Below are positions 1 through 9,336 of a DNA stretch of 64,000 nt, piece after piece. Origin of the DNA: Calothrix sp. 336/3 (GTDB lineage: Bacteria; Cyanobacteriota; Cyanobacteriia; Cyanobacteriales; Nostocaceae); NCBI RefSeq assembly GCF_000734895.2, contig NZ_CP011382.1, positions 4,256,700-4,320,699 of the forward strand, read 5' to 3'. The position numbers were made by a program, and so were the translations under genes. The stretch's first letter is position 1. Each line of letters starts with the position of its first letter. Under the pieces are notes generated by a model. The model made no database searches, was not told the DNA's origin, and saw nothing but the letters and a program-made list of their open reading frames with translations.

Positions 1-255
1 CCTCTCATTTTGCCTCCAGGTTCGGTGGTGAGTATTTGGCCCCTGGGAGATTATGATTTGAGTACGAAACTATGGACTGATGGAGTATTGGCAACTTCCA
101 TTTGGCCCGGACACCGTGTTGATGTCAGAATGGCAGACTGTCGAGCAAAGTTTATTATTTTGCGGGAGAACAACTCCTACTATCAAACTCTGCGAGAAAA
201 GTTACTGTGGGCAGGAACTAGGGTACGCTACAGTAGCACCAACCACGCTAATTAA
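1..255 (+). CDS. C-terminal part of an unidentified protein (5' end outside window)
   Basis: An open frame runs from the first base to a TAA at 253-255, giving at least 84 residues. The composition is protein-like (IWPLGDYDL, WTDGVLATSIWPG, ending YSSTNHAN), with no membrane segment. I do not recognise a family. That it is real is supported by the uninterrupted frame from the window edge and by a strong factor-independent terminator about 50 bp after the stop. The same bases are also open in a second frame (80-322), but that reading crosses into the terminator and is less likely. Confidence 0.4.
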   Translation, partial: PLILPPGSVVSIWPLGDYDLSTKLWTDGVLATSIWPGHRVDVRMADCRAKFIILRENNSYYQTLREKLLWAGTRVRYSSTNHAN

Positions 256-305
256 CCAATTAATTAAGTTTTTTTTGGTGATTTTGATAGTTCATAATAA
301 ATACG

Positions 306-350
306 GCAGGCTCAATGATTAGATACAAATTCGAGCCTGCTTTATTTTTT
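306..350 (+). terminator. Factor-independent terminator
   Basis: GCAGGCTC at 306-313 and GAGCCTGC at 333-340 form a perfect 8-bp stem, followed directly by a T-rich run (341-350). It closes the gene that enters from the left edge. Confidence 0.8.
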
Positions 351-655
351 GAATATTTCTATCTACTGTTGTCCTAGAGGCAAGGAGCAAAGATTTTTCT
401 TTTTGCTGAGTTGATTAATTATTTGTATATCGATGAATTGTCTTTAAAGATGCATTCAGAGATGGTATTAAATGTAATTAATATTTGCTCATGGATGATT
501 AATTATGAGATATTCACTGATTGTAAGTTGCGTCTTCTCATAGTAGTTGCAGGATGATGAGATGACTTTCTTCTAGTAGCAAGAGCAGATAATACTAACT
601 ATTTTTGATAACAACTTAGTATTATGAACTAAAATTGTGTATCGGGTGCAAAACT
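351..655. other. Intergenic region upstream of the glycosyltransferase
   Basis: AT-rich spacer between the terminator at 306-350 and the start at 656. I see no gene, repeat or clear operator. It presumably carries the promoter of the glycosyltransferase. Confidence 0.5.
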
Positions 656-2263
656 ATGCAAAAAATAATAATTGCTCCGAATTGGCTAAGATTTCTGATT
701 ATATTTTTATTAGTAGTAGGTATTTTGTTTCGGCTGGGAAATTTAGATAAAAAGATATATTCCTATGATGAGGTGGATGTCTCTTTACGCATTTCTGGTT
801 ATACTGCGGCAGAAGTAAGGCAAGAAATTTTTAATGGACGAGTATTGACTAGGCAAGCACTGACAAAATTTCAAGGTGTTAACCGAGAAAAAAATATTTT
901 TTATACGGTAAAATCCGTAGCTATCGAGAACCCCCAACATCCGCCTTTATACTATATTATTGCCAGAATTTGGGTGCAATTTTTTGGAAATTCGATAACA
1001 GCAATTAGAAGTTTATCCTGTTTGATTAGCTTATTAATTTTCCCCTGCATCTATTGGTTATGTCGAGAATTATTGAGAGTACCTTTATCGTTCCCCTGGT
1101 TGGCGATCGCCCTCCTTAGCATTTCTCCATTTAACCTGATTTATGCCCAGGATGCTCAGGATACAATGCTTTGGTTGCTCATGGCAATTCTTACTAGTAC
1201 TAGTTTACTAAGAGCAATATCGAGAAAGAATATCTCTAAAACTAACGAAAATCAACAAAAAAACTGGATTATCTATGGTGTGTGCTTATTAATCAGTTTA
1301 TATACTTCTTGGCAAGCATTCATTATGGCGATCGCTCATAGTCTTTATATATTTATAATCAATCAATATCGTTGGAATAAAATCACTAAACTCTACACAA
1401 TTAGTGTTTCTGCTGCATTGTTGGGTTTTCTCCCTTGGCTCTTCATTACTTTAGGAGATTTATTGCGATTTAAGTTATTTACAGCATCTATCCAAAATTC
1501 TCCACAAATAACTGATTTTCCCTTTTTGAATCTCTGGAATTTTAGTAGATTTGTTTTCGATGGTGGGATGGTTTTTAGCAATATTCTCGGATGGTGCATG
1601 GCAATGATCATAATTTCATTGATGGGATATAGCCTATATTTCCTATATCGCACCACCCATATTTCTGTTTGGCTATTTGTTTTTACACTGATATTTGTTC
1701 CTATAATTATTACTATACCTTTGAGCTTATTAGCAAAGGGAAAAATATTTTTTTGGGATGAGTATTTTATCACTACTTACCTAGGTATACTAATTTCTCT
1801 CGCTTACCTGGTGGCAACACAATTATATAGTGGTACTTTTATTCGCCAAAATCTTTGGCAAGTAATTTTTATATTTTTACTGATTTGTAGCTTTATTTCT
1901 TGTTTAACTATTTCTCAGGCAGATACATGGTGGCATAAAAATTTTAGTTATGGCAATATGCAAATTGCCAGGATTGTGAATCGTGCTAATCGTCCTTTAG
2001 TGATTAGTGATTATCAAGGAATTAATTTTGGTAATGTGCTTGCGCTGAGTCGAGAATTAGAGGATACAGTCAGTTTTCAATTAATTTCCAATCGCCGGAT
2101 TCCCAAATTATCCACAAACTTTGATAGTATATTTTTGATGAATCTTGATAAGACGCTCTTGGCAAATATCGAAAAAAGATATCTTGTGACAAGCAGCTTG
2201 ATTTACAAAGATAGATTTTATCTTGTTTATAAGTTAGGCAGAATCAGAACTAGTCAACGATAA
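656..2263 (+). CDS. Glycosyltransferase family 39 (ArnT/PMT-like) integral membrane protein
   Basis: A 535-residue polytopic membrane protein that probably transfers sugar from a polyprenyl-phosphate donor on the outer face of the cytoplasmic membrane. After the first hydrophobic helix (about residues 11-27), the first extracytoplasmic loop has YSYDEVD (D38, E39), the acidic pair of GT-C enzymes. It is followed by NPQHPPLYYIIARIW, typical of the GT39/PMT_2 fold, and then about ten more hydrophobic segments. A hydrophilic C-terminal region begins near residue 430. I prefer the ATG at 656 to the in-frame TTG at 635, which adds only seven polar residues. It stands alone with long spacers on both sides and low GC. 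The family is fairly sure; the acceptor (lipid, glycan or protein) cannot be told. Confidence 0.75.
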   Translation: MQKIIIAPNWLRFLIIFLLVVGILFRLGNLDKKIYSYDEVDVSLRISGYTAAEVRQEIFNGRVLTRQALTKFQGVNREKNIFYTVKSVAIENPQHPPLYYIIARIWVQFFGNSITAIRSLSCLISLLIFPCIYWLCRELLRVPLSFPWLAIALLSISPFNLIYAQDAQDTMLWLLMAILTSTSLLRAISRKNISKTNENQQKNWIIYGVCLLISLYTSWQAFIMAIAHSLYIFIINQYRWNKITKLYTISVSAALLGFLPWLFITLGDLLRFKLFTASIQNSPQITDFPFLNLWNFSRFVFDGGMVFSNILGWCMAMIIISLMGYSLYFLYRTTHISVWLFVFTLIFVPIIITIPLSLLAKGKIFFWDEYFITTYLGILISLAYLVATQLYSGTFIRQNLWQVIFIFLLICSFISCLTISQADTWWHKNFSYGNMQIARIVNRANRPLVISDYQGINFGNVLALSRELEDTVSFQLISNRRIPKLSTNFDSIFLMNLDKTLLANIEKRYLVTSSLIYKDRFYLVYKLGRIRTSQR

Positions 2264-2757
2264 TAGCTCCATCATATAAGTGGCACAGGTAATTCTCAAG
2301 TAATTCTCAGGTGAAATTAATTTAAACTAGGAAAAATAGTATTATATTAAGAATGGCAGGGTATCTAGAGATTGATGATTTTTTGGAAATTTCATCTCTG
2401 ACATCTTGGTAATAAACAGGTTATTTGAGAATCGGTAATCACAAAAACTCTCATTCCTGGCTGAAAATCCAGTTTTTAAGGTTTTGTGGAAAATATAGAA
2501 GTTAGTTAAGAAACCTGAGTGAAAGCATTAGTGAGATTGTTCGGTTAAGTTGAAATCTCATTAATTAAGACTTTCAGTTAAGATTAGTTTATATAGCTGT
2601 TCCCACTCCAGTAAGATATACCCTAACCTCACTATCGCGCACACCGATTCCAAGGAGGTTTTGGGAGTTTTTTCCTTACTTTACTAAAATGAGAAATGCT
2701 ATGTCAGTATTTAGCAAGAATTAATAGCTTGCTCAATTTATTATTTTAATTAAGAAT
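2264..2757. other. Intergenic region upstream of the kinase operon
   Basis: No gene is visible. Three TTAAG motifs (2545-2549, 2565-2569, 2578-2582) are irregularly spaced in the part likely to hold the promoter of the kinase/PstS-like operon. On the opposite strand they read CTTAA, the core of Pho boxes, but the spacing does not match a regular 11-bp Pho box. Confidence 0.35.
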
Positions 2758-4176
2758 GTGAATATTTTACAAATACTTGAGAAAAGGTTAGATTTTTTCT
2801 CTTTAAGATTACGTTTAACATTGGGAATAGCAGCATTTTCTCTTTTAGGTATTGGTGGTTTTACCTTGTGGACAAATTGGAAAATGCAACAGATTTTAAT
2901 TGGCAGCCATAAACATGATATTGAGCAAATGTTAGCCCGATTGCCTAGGGATGTAGAAGTTTATAGCGAAATGATGTCATTGCAAACTGGGTTAAAAAAG
3001 TCTCTTAATTATTTAGCTAATGATAGTACTTTTCTGTGGGTAAAAAATTCCCCAAGTCGATTAGTGCTGAAGTCTAATAATTGGAGCATTTTGCCGGAAA
3101 ATATCGCTCAAACTATTATTAATATTTCTCAAGATAAAATTAGACCAAATATTTATAAAATTGAAAAAAAATATTTTGTTGTTTGTAGTCGGAGATTAAT
3201 TGTCAAAAAGCAAGATTTAGGAGAAGTCATTGTCGTTAAAGACATTAGTCATGACCAAAAAATGTTTTTAATGGTAGTGCAGAGTTTAACAATTGGAAGT
3301 GTTTGTTTAATAGTTATTATTTGTGGTGCAGTAACTATATATATATATGCGGCATTAAAACCTTTGCGCCAACTGAGTCGGATGACACAAGGAATTTCCT
3401 TTCAGGATTTATCGGCAGCTAAAATTAAACTAGATAAAGCTCCTAGTGAAGTGAAGGAATTAGCTGATACTTATAATAAAATGCTATCTGGGCTGAATCT
3501 ATCCTGGGAGCAGGAAAAACAATTTGTGAGTAATGTTTCCCATGAATTGCGTACACCTTTAACAATTGTAAATGGCTATTTGCAAAGTGTATTAAGACGC
3601 GAAAATAATTTAACAGAAATGCAAAGGGAAGCATTGAAAACAGCCTCAATGGAGGCAGAAAGAACAATTAGGCTTTTACAGGATTTATTGGATTTAGCTC
3701 GTGCTGATAGTGGAAACTTCCCTTTAAATATAGAGAATTGTTGCTTAGGTGAATTAGTCAATGAAGTGATTGCCATGGCAAGGCAGTATAGTGACAGAAG
3801 TATTATTTTAGAGACAGTTAACTTAGAAATATGGGTAAAAGTTGACTATAGTCGTCTCAAACAGGTTCTGATTAATTTAATTGATAATGCTATCAAATAT
3901 TCTCCGCCGGATGCACCAGTGGTGGTTAAATTAAGTCAAAGGGAAAAAATGGTGACGATAGAAGTTTGCGATCGCGGTTATGGAATTCCCCTACAGCACC
4001 AATCACGGATATTTGAACGCTTCTATCGTGTGGATGAGTCGCGTAACTCGAATACCGGTGGTACTGGTTTAGGTTTAGCGATTGTCAAGACGTTTGTGGA
4101 AGGGATGGGAGGTAGTGTCACCGTGCGATCGCGGATGGGAGAAGGTAGTGTGTTTATCGTAAATTTGCCAAGTTAA
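2758..4176 (+). CDS. Transmembrane sensor histidine kinase (HAMP-HisKA-HATPase)
   Basis: A 472-residue classical membrane kinase. TM1 is about residues 17-41, followed by an extracytoplasmic sensor region of about 130 residues, TM2 at about 172-199 and a HAMP linker at about 200-246. The dimerisation domain has FVSNVSHELRTPLT, with the phospho-acceptor histidine at 262. The ATP-binding domain has an intact N-box (NLIDNAIKYS), G1 (CDRGYGIP), F (FERFYRVD) and G2 (GTGLGLAIV). The start is GTG at 2758. The stop is followed by the PstS-like lipoprotein gene and another kinase, so the three genes look co-transcribed. No response regulator gene adjoins it; its partner is encoded elsewhere. Confidence 0.9.
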   Translation: MNILQILEKRLDFFSLRLRLTLGIAAFSLLGIGGFTLWTNWKMQQILIGSHKHDIEQMLARLPRDVEVYSEMMSLQTGLKKSLNYLANDSTFLWVKNSPSRLVLKSNNWSILPENIAQTIINISQDKIRPNIYKIEKKYFVVCSRRLIVKKQDLGEVIVVKDISHDQKMFLMVVQSLTIGSVCLIVIICGAVTIYIYAALKPLRQLSRMTQGISFQDLSAAKIKLDKAPSEVKELADTYNKMLSGLNLSWEQEKQFVSNVSHELRTPLTIVNGYLQSVLRRENNLTEMQREALKTASMEAERTIRLLQDLLDLARADSGNFPLNIENCCLGELVNEVIAMARQYSDRSIILETVNLEIWVKVDYSRLKQVLINLIDNAIKYSPPDAPVVVKLSQREKMVTIEVCDRGYGIPLQHQSRIFERFYRVDESRNSNTGGTGLGLAIVKTFVEGMGGSVTVRSRMGEGSVFIVNLPS

Positions 4177-4248
4177 TTGAGAATAGAGTCAAAAATTGTC
4201 AATTTGGGTGCTAGAAGTGGGAAATATAGAGTACTATCTCAATTTGCA

Positions 4249-5148
4249 ATGATTCCCATGCTCAAAAATCACTTGCTGCTCATGGTGCTAGTATCCTTTG
4301 TCTGGGGAGGATTAACTGGATGTACATCTATTACGGGAAATTCTTCTTCATCCCAGAATAGTCAGAAGACTAGTGAGAATAATCTCAAAATCACCACCGA
4401 AATTAAAATTGCTGGTTCTAGTAGTACCTATTCCTTATTGAAATCAGTAATCAAGAGCTATGCAGATAAACATCCTGAAATAAAAATTACTTTGCTACCT
4501 GCAAGTAACTCTGAAAGCGCGATCGCCGCAGTTAAAGATGGAATTTTACAAGTAGCAGCAGTTAGCAAGCAGTTAACAGCCAAAGATATTCCTAATACCT
4601 TAGAATACCGGGAATTTGCCAAGGATGCTTTGTTGGTAGCTACCCATCCGACGGTGAAGGGAGTAGTTAATCTAACTACAGATAACCTCAAAGCAATTTA
4701 TAGTGGAAAAGCCAAAAACTGGCAAGAATTTGGTGGTCCAGATGCGAAAATTGTAGTGTTGGATCGTCCAGAAGATGAATCTGCCAAAAAGTTACTACGT
4801 AAGTATTATCTGGGTAAAGATTTACCCAATGGCAAGGATACAGTTATTCTCAATCAAGAACCAGACTTGATTACTGCATTACAAAGTACACCTTATAGCA
4901 TAGGTGCTTTTGCCCTTTCCCAAGCTATCAGTAATAATCTACAAGTAAATCGTTTGAGCTTAGATGGTGTGGAACCCTCGCAAAATAATATAGCTAGTGG
5001 TAAATATCAGATGGTGAGACATATTGGAGTTGTGACTCAAAAATCTCTCTCCCCATCGGTGCAAAAGTTTCTAGATTTTGCGGTGAGTGACAGTATGCGC
5101 TCAGAATTGACAAAAATGGGATTAGTCTTACCGGAAGGGAAAAAATAA
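4249..5148 (+). CDS. PstS-like periplasmic substrate-binding lipoprotein
   Basis: A 299-residue protein with a lipoprotein signal peptide (hydrophobic stretch, lipobox LTGC) and a type II periplasmic binding fold of the phosphate-binding (PBP_like_2) kind. The SSSTYSLLKSVIKSYADKHP segment resembles the phosphate-loop region of PstS. The ATG at 4249 puts the signal peptide at the extreme N-terminus; an in-frame TTG at 4177, directly after the previous stop, would add 24 residues and is less likely. No pstC, pstA or pstB genes are adjacent. It lies between two histidine kinase genes, 5 bp before the second. This suggests it presents a ligand to a sensor rather than to a transporter (inference). 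The ligand could be phosphate or another oxyanion. Confidence 0.8.
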   Translation: MIPMLKNHLLLMVLVSFVWGGLTGCTSITGNSSSSQNSQKTSENNLKITTEIKIAGSSSTYSLLKSVIKSYADKHPEIKITLLPASNSESAIAAVKDGILQVAAVSKQLTAKDIPNTLEYREFAKDALLVATHPTVKGVVNLTTDNLKAIYSGKAKNWQEFGGPDAKIVVLDRPEDESAKKLLRKYYLGKDLPNGKDTVILNQEPDLITALQSTPYSIGAFALSQAISNNLQVNRLSLDGVEPSQNNIASGKYQMVRHIGVVTQKSLSPSVQKFLDFAVSDSMRSELTKMGLVLPEGKK

Positions 5149-5153
5149 GCATC

Positions 5154-7082
5154 ATGGTAATTCAAAGAAATTACGCCAAATTACCTGTGGCGGTAAAATT
5201 ACTTTTGCCCTTGATGTTGATATTTTTTGGGATTTCGGGAGTCGGGATATACAGTTTTTTTATCGGGTATGTGGCAAACCGTCTGGTGGCTGAAACAGAA
5301 AGCACGACAAACTTGCTGTCAGAAAATTTCTCCCATCGTCACCAATTGCTAGAATTACGGGGAAAATGGCTAGCAAATCAAAATGAAGTCATAGAAGCGA
5401 TCGCCTCCGCAAATCGAACTACCTTACTGCAAACTTTGCTACCAATTCAAGCGAGTATGCAACTAGATATGATTACTGTTGTAGATAATCAAGGTTTAGT
5501 GATTGGAGATTTACGCAAAGGCGAAATTTCCCAAATTCCTATCAACAATCAAGCAGTTATCAAGGCAGCAAAAAATGGTTTACAAATCACGGATGTGATC
5601 TCCATTGGTGGTAAAGTGCCACCTGTAATAGTGGTAGTCATACCTGTGAGATCTCAACAAAAGAATCTGGGTGGAATTATAGTCGGGTATACCGTTACCG
5701 AGGAGCTACTAAATCATAGCCGCACCGCCTCCAGTCAGCAATTACTGGCAGTTACTAATAATCAAATTGCTGTTAGTACCCTACCTCAGTTGAGGGGATT
5801 AACATGGCAACCGCCATCAGTAAATACTCCAGTTACTGAAGTGTCATTGAGTAATCAAGAATACTTTGCAAAAACAGTTACCTTGTCCACAGATGATAAC
5901 AACAAACTTAAACTAGTTTTATTAAATTCTGTGATACCGATTACTGAAGCTGGAACACAATTAGTGCTGTTTATTAGCGGTTTTTGCTTAATCGGGGGAG
6001 CGATCGCCTTAACTATCGGTTTATTTGTCACCCGTAATCTGACTCGTCGTCTCCAGAAACTCACCAATGCGACAGCAAAGTTGGCAAATGGAGATTTAAG
6101 CACCCGAATCACCGTAGATAGTCAAGATGAAGTAGGTAAACTTGCCCAAAGCTTTAACCAGATGGTTGAGCAACTCACCCTGCGCGATCAAAAAATAAAT
6201 CACCAGATAGAAGAATTAGCTACTGCCTTCAAACAACTTCAAGAAACCCAGGCTCAACTAGTACAGAGTGAGAAGATGTCTAGCTTGGGACAAATGGTAG
6301 CAGGGATTGCCCACGAAATAAATAACCCGACTAGTTTTATTCATGGTAATATTACCCATCTATCCGAATACACAAAAGATATTTTATACTTAGTTGGTCT
6401 CTATCAAAAAACATACCCAGAAGGGACAGTAGAAATTCAAAAAACTATTAAAGATATCGAATTAGATTATTTACAGCAAGATTTACCCCAGCTAATTAAG
6501 TCTATTGAAGTTGGTAGCGATCGCATTCGCCAAATAGTCTTATCTCTTCGCAATTTTTCCCGTCTAGATGAATCTGAATTTAAAGCAGTGGATATTCATG
6601 AAGGGATAAATAACACCTTACTGATTCTGGGAAATCGCCTCAAACCCTCTGGAAAACGTCCCGGAATTCAGATTATCAAAGAATATGCGGATTTACCCCC
6701 AGTTGAATGCTACCCAGGGCAATTGAATCAAGTATTTATGAATATTCTGGCAAATGGCATTGATGCTTTAGAAGAAGTAATCTTATCAGAGCAAGGACGA
6801 AAGTATAATAAAACACCACAAATCCATATTCAAAGTCAGGTATTAGATAGTAAATGGATAGAAATCCGTATTCAAGATAATGGTTTAGGAATTAGTGAAG
6901 AAGTCCGGACAAAACTCTTTGACCCATTTTTTACTACCAAACCTATCGGTAAAGGTACGGGACTTGGTTTATCTATCAGTTATCAGATTATTGTCGAAAA
7001 GCATGGAGGGAAGATAGATTGTCATTCTGTACCAGGAGAGGGAACTTTATTTACAATTTCCATTCCCAACAAACAGATATAG
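5154..7082 (+). CDS. Sensor histidine kinase with large extracytoplasmic domain, HAMP and coiled coil
   Basis: 642 residues. TM1 is about 15-38; an extracytoplasmic region at about 40-265 resembles a double-Cache/PAS-like sensor; TM2 is about 269-293; HAMP (RNLTRRLQKLTNATAKLANG) follows. A coiled coil (about 340-372) leads to a HisKA-like domain (MVAGIAHEINNP, histidine 387). The ATPase domain has QVFMNILANGIDAL, DNGLGISEE, FDPFFTTKPIGKGTGLGLS and a HGGKI end. It belongs to the same kinase type as the proteins encoded at 51252-56714 and 57078-58439. The gene begins 5 bp after the PstS-like lipoprotein gene, so the pair is almost certainly co-transcribed. All catalytic motifs are intact. The cognate response regulator is not in the neighbourhood. 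Confidence 0.9.
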   Translation: MVIQRNYAKLPVAVKLLLPLMLIFFGISGVGIYSFFIGYVANRLVAETESTTNLLSENFSHRHQLLELRGKWLANQNEVIEAIASANRTTLLQTLLPIQASMQLDMITVVDNQGLVIGDLRKGEISQIPINNQAVIKAAKNGLQITDVISIGGKVPPVIVVVIPVRSQQKNLGGIIVGYTVTEELLNHSRTASSQQLLAVTNNQIAVSTLPQLRGLTWQPPSVNTPVTEVSLSNQEYFAKTVTLSTDDNNKLKLVLLNSVIPITEAGTQLVLFISGFCLIGGAIALTIGLFVTRNLTRRLQKLTNATAKLANGDLSTRITVDSQDEVGKLAQSFNQMVEQLTLRDQKINHQIEELATAFKQLQETQAQLVQSEKMSSLGQMVAGIAHEINNPTSFIHGNITHLSEYTKDILYLVGLYQKTYPEGTVEIQKTIKDIELDYLQQDLPQLIKSIEVGSDRIRQIVLSLRNFSRLDESEFKAVDIHEGINNTLLILGNRLKPSGKRPGIQIIKEYADLPPVECYPGQLNQVFMNILANGIDALEEVILSEQGRKYNKTPQIHIQSQVLDSKWIEIRIQDNGLGISEEVRTKLFDPFFTTKPIGKGTGLGLSISYQIIVEKHGGKIDCHSVPGEGTLFTISIPNKQI

Positions 7083-7157
7083 TTTTTCTCCCATTATTTG
7101 TGCGGAATGACTACTATCAACAATGTATATTTCAAAGAAAGGTAACTCTAACGCTGG

Positions 7158-7205
7158 GTAATAGGTATTAGTAGGTATACTAATTATCTATTACCTATTC
7201 TTTTA
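7158..7205 (+). terminator. Probable terminator after the kinase operon
   Basis: GTAATAG (7158-7164) pairs with CTATTAC (7188-7194), with further partial pairing inside, and is followed by a pyrimidine-rich tail ending in TTTT. It lies 75 bp after the second kinase stop. The stem is AT-rich, so strength is uncertain; it also resembles short palindromic repeats common in cyanobacteria. Confidence 0.5.
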
Positions 7206-7260
7206 TACTGACTCAAGTATATTTGAAGTTTCTGCCAACCTGCAACTTTTGCCAAAAATC

Positions 7261-7974
7261 ATGTTGCGACTCTACCATTTGTTGCTCATTGGTGGGATTT
7301 TAGTTCTCACACCCTTAGGAATACGTTATCTTGCTCCTCAATCTCATTCCTCAACTCATCCACCTGGTGTGTCACTTTCAGGTAATTATTGGCAAACCCT
7401 TTTAGGTAAAACGTCTGCACCAACAAATTGGCAGGTTTCACCTTGCGCTGGGGAAGCTCCTTTATTATGTGTTTCCGCAGCTGGTAAACCGGTGGGAACA
7501 GTAGAAATGGCAATTCACCCTCTCCAGAAGCAAGAGAGTTTGCGGAAAGCCCTGGCAACTACTGGTATTCTCAAGGATGGCAAGTTAGATACAAAACACC
7601 CTGAGTATAATCAGCAGGTATCCCTTGCCTTGAAGAATTGGGCAAATGAAAACTATACAAACTTAACCCAAGATCGTCAGCAGGAATATCAAAATCAAGC
7701 ACAAGATCGCATCCTATTTTCTGCCTATCCTCCCCAAAATATAGCAATAGGTAAGTCCCCAGGAATTCGTTATGGATTTGTGGGTTTAAAGTCTCAAGGA
7801 GGTATATGGGAGCAACATCTCAGTTATGCTGCTATTAATAGTAATCATGTTTACGTGATCACTACTGCTTTTGCTCCCACTGCTGTCACAGGAAAGTTTG
7901 CCAATTTTGAAGATTTAGCGGTTTTTGAACCTCACCTGAGTGCGATCGCCACCAATCTTAAGTTAGAAAATTAA
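7261..7974 (+). CDS. Hypothetical protein with N-terminal membrane anchor or signal peptide
   Basis: 237 residues. A hydrophobic N-terminus (MLRLYHLLLIGGILVLTPLG) is either an uncleaved anchor or a signal peptide. The rest is soluble, with WQVSPCAGEAPLLCV, an internal helical Gln/Asn-rich part (NLTQDRQQEYQNQ) and a beta-rich end. The ATG at 7261 is preferred to the in-frame TTG at 7249 because it starts directly at the hydrophobic stretch. I do not recognise a domain. It lies 45 bp upstream of cofH and could be co-transcribed with it, but nothing in the sequence links it to deazaflavin chemistry. Likely an extracytoplasmic protein of unknown function. Confidence 0.65.
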   Translation: MLRLYHLLLIGGILVLTPLGIRYLAPQSHSSTHPPGVSLSGNYWQTLLGKTSAPTNWQVSPCAGEAPLLCVSAAGKPVGTVEMAIHPLQKQESLRKALATTGILKDGKLDTKHPEYNQQVSLALKNWANENYTNLTQDRQQEYQNQAQDRILFSAYPPQNIAIGKSPGIRYGFVGLKSQGGIWEQHLSYAAINSNHVYVITTAFAPTAVTGKFANFEDLAVFEPHLSAIATNLKLEN

Positions 7975-8019
7975 GTTTATCTGGTGAAAAGATAGCTGGT
8001 AAAATGGAAATATCTTACT

Positions 8020-9171
8020 TTGACTCCAGTGATAGTAGAAAATATTGGTTCTGTTGATGGGATTTTACGGCAAGTCTCCAGGGGAGATGATTTATCCCCA
8101 GCAGCAGGAGTGTTTTTACTTCAGCAAACTGATGCAGCAGCGATCGCCACTATCCAAGCAACAGCAGATCAATTACGCAAACAGCAAGTTGGTGATACCG
8201 TTACCTACGTCATCAATCGCAACATCAACTTTACAAATATTTGTGAGCAACATTGCAGCTTTTGTGCATTTCGTCGGGATTCCGGGGATGATGGTTCCTA
8301 TTGGTTAGATTGGCAGAAAATTCGTGACAAAACCGCCGATGCAGTTAACAAAGGGGCTACAGAAATTTGTATGCAGGGGGGATTAAACTTAGCAGCCAAA
8401 ATTAATGGTCAATCCCTACCTTATTATTTACGTTTAGTTGCCACCATCAAAGAAGAATTCCCCCAGTTACATCTCCACGCATTTTCACCCCAGGAAGTAC
8501 AATTTATTGCCCGTGAAGATGGTTTGACTTATGCAACTGTACTTAAAGCTTTGCAAAATGCGGGAGTAGATTCCTTGCCAGGAACCGCCGCCGAGGTATT
8601 AGATGATCAAGTACGACGGGTACTATGTCCAGAAAAAATCAATACAGCCACCTGGCTAGAAATTATCAGTACTGCTCACCAATTAGGTTTACCCACAACT
8701 AGTACCATGTTGTGTGGACATATCGAAACCCCAGAACAGCAAATTACCCATTTAGAAAAACTGCGATCGCTACAACAAACCGCCATTCATCACCAATATC
8801 CCGCCAGAATTACAGAGTTCATTTTGCTACCCTTCGTGGGGCAGGAAGCGCCAAAATCCCTACGAAATCGTGTAGGACGCAACCAACCAGAGTTAGAAAA
8901 GACACTTCTGCTGACTGCCGTAGCCAGGATTTACCTAGGAAAATATATTCCCAATCATCAACCGAGTTGGGTAAAACTAGGAATTACAGGAGCAACTACT
9001 GCCCTTGAGTGGGGTTGTAACGATATTGGCGGCACCTTGATGGAAGAACATATTACCACCATGGCAGGGGCGCTGGGGGGTACGTGTATGGAAGTTGAGA
9101 CATTACAAGGGGCGATCGCCTCCCTGGGAAGACCATATCAACAACGAGACACTTTGTACAGAACTATTTGA
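8020..9171 (+). CDS. cofH: CofH, radical-SAM subunit of 7,8-didemethyl-8-hydroxy-5-deazariboflavin (FO) synthase
   Basis: 383 residues. A radical-SAM protein with the CX3CX2C cluster motif NICEQHCSFCAF (cysteines at about 75, 79 and 82) and family-typical segments MQGGLN, HAFSPQEV, SLPGTAAEVL and STMLCGHIE. CofH attaches a tyrosine-derived hydroxybenzyl group to 5-amino-6-ribitylaminouracil; CofG then closes the FO ring. In cyanobacteria FO is known as the antenna chromophore of some photolyases. The frame opens with TTG at 8020, and a GTG at 8029 is possible; no in-frame ATG precedes the conserved region. No cofG gene lies in this window, so the partner subunit must be encoded elsewhere. Confidence 0.9.
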   Translation: MTPVIVENIGSVDGILRQVSRGDDLSPAAGVFLLQQTDAAAIATIQATADQLRKQQVGDTVTYVINRNINFTNICEQHCSFCAFRRDSGDDGSYWLDWQKIRDKTADAVNKGATEICMQGGLNLAAKINGQSLPYYLRLVATIKEEFPQLHLHAFSPQEVQFIAREDGLTYATVLKALQNAGVDSLPGTAAEVLDDQVRRVLCPEKINTATWLEIISTAHQLGLPTTSTMLCGHIETPEQQITHLEKLRSLQQTAIHHQYPARITEFILLPFVGQEAPKSLRNRVGRNQPELEKTLLLTAVARIYLGKYIPNHQPSWVKLGITGATTALEWGCNDIGGTLMEEHITTMAGALGGTCMEVETLQGAIASLGRPYQQRDTLYRTI

Positions 9172-9336
9172 ACTCTTCCTTGGTTATCATCAAAGTGACA
9201 GTTCCCAGAAAAAATTCTTTTCCCCACTACCTATTACCCACCTCAACTCATCATACTCAGGTTCAAGCAGACATGATATTGGATGCCAATCCAAGATAGG
9301 ATGGACGTTGACTTAATGTATTTTTACTCATTGATT

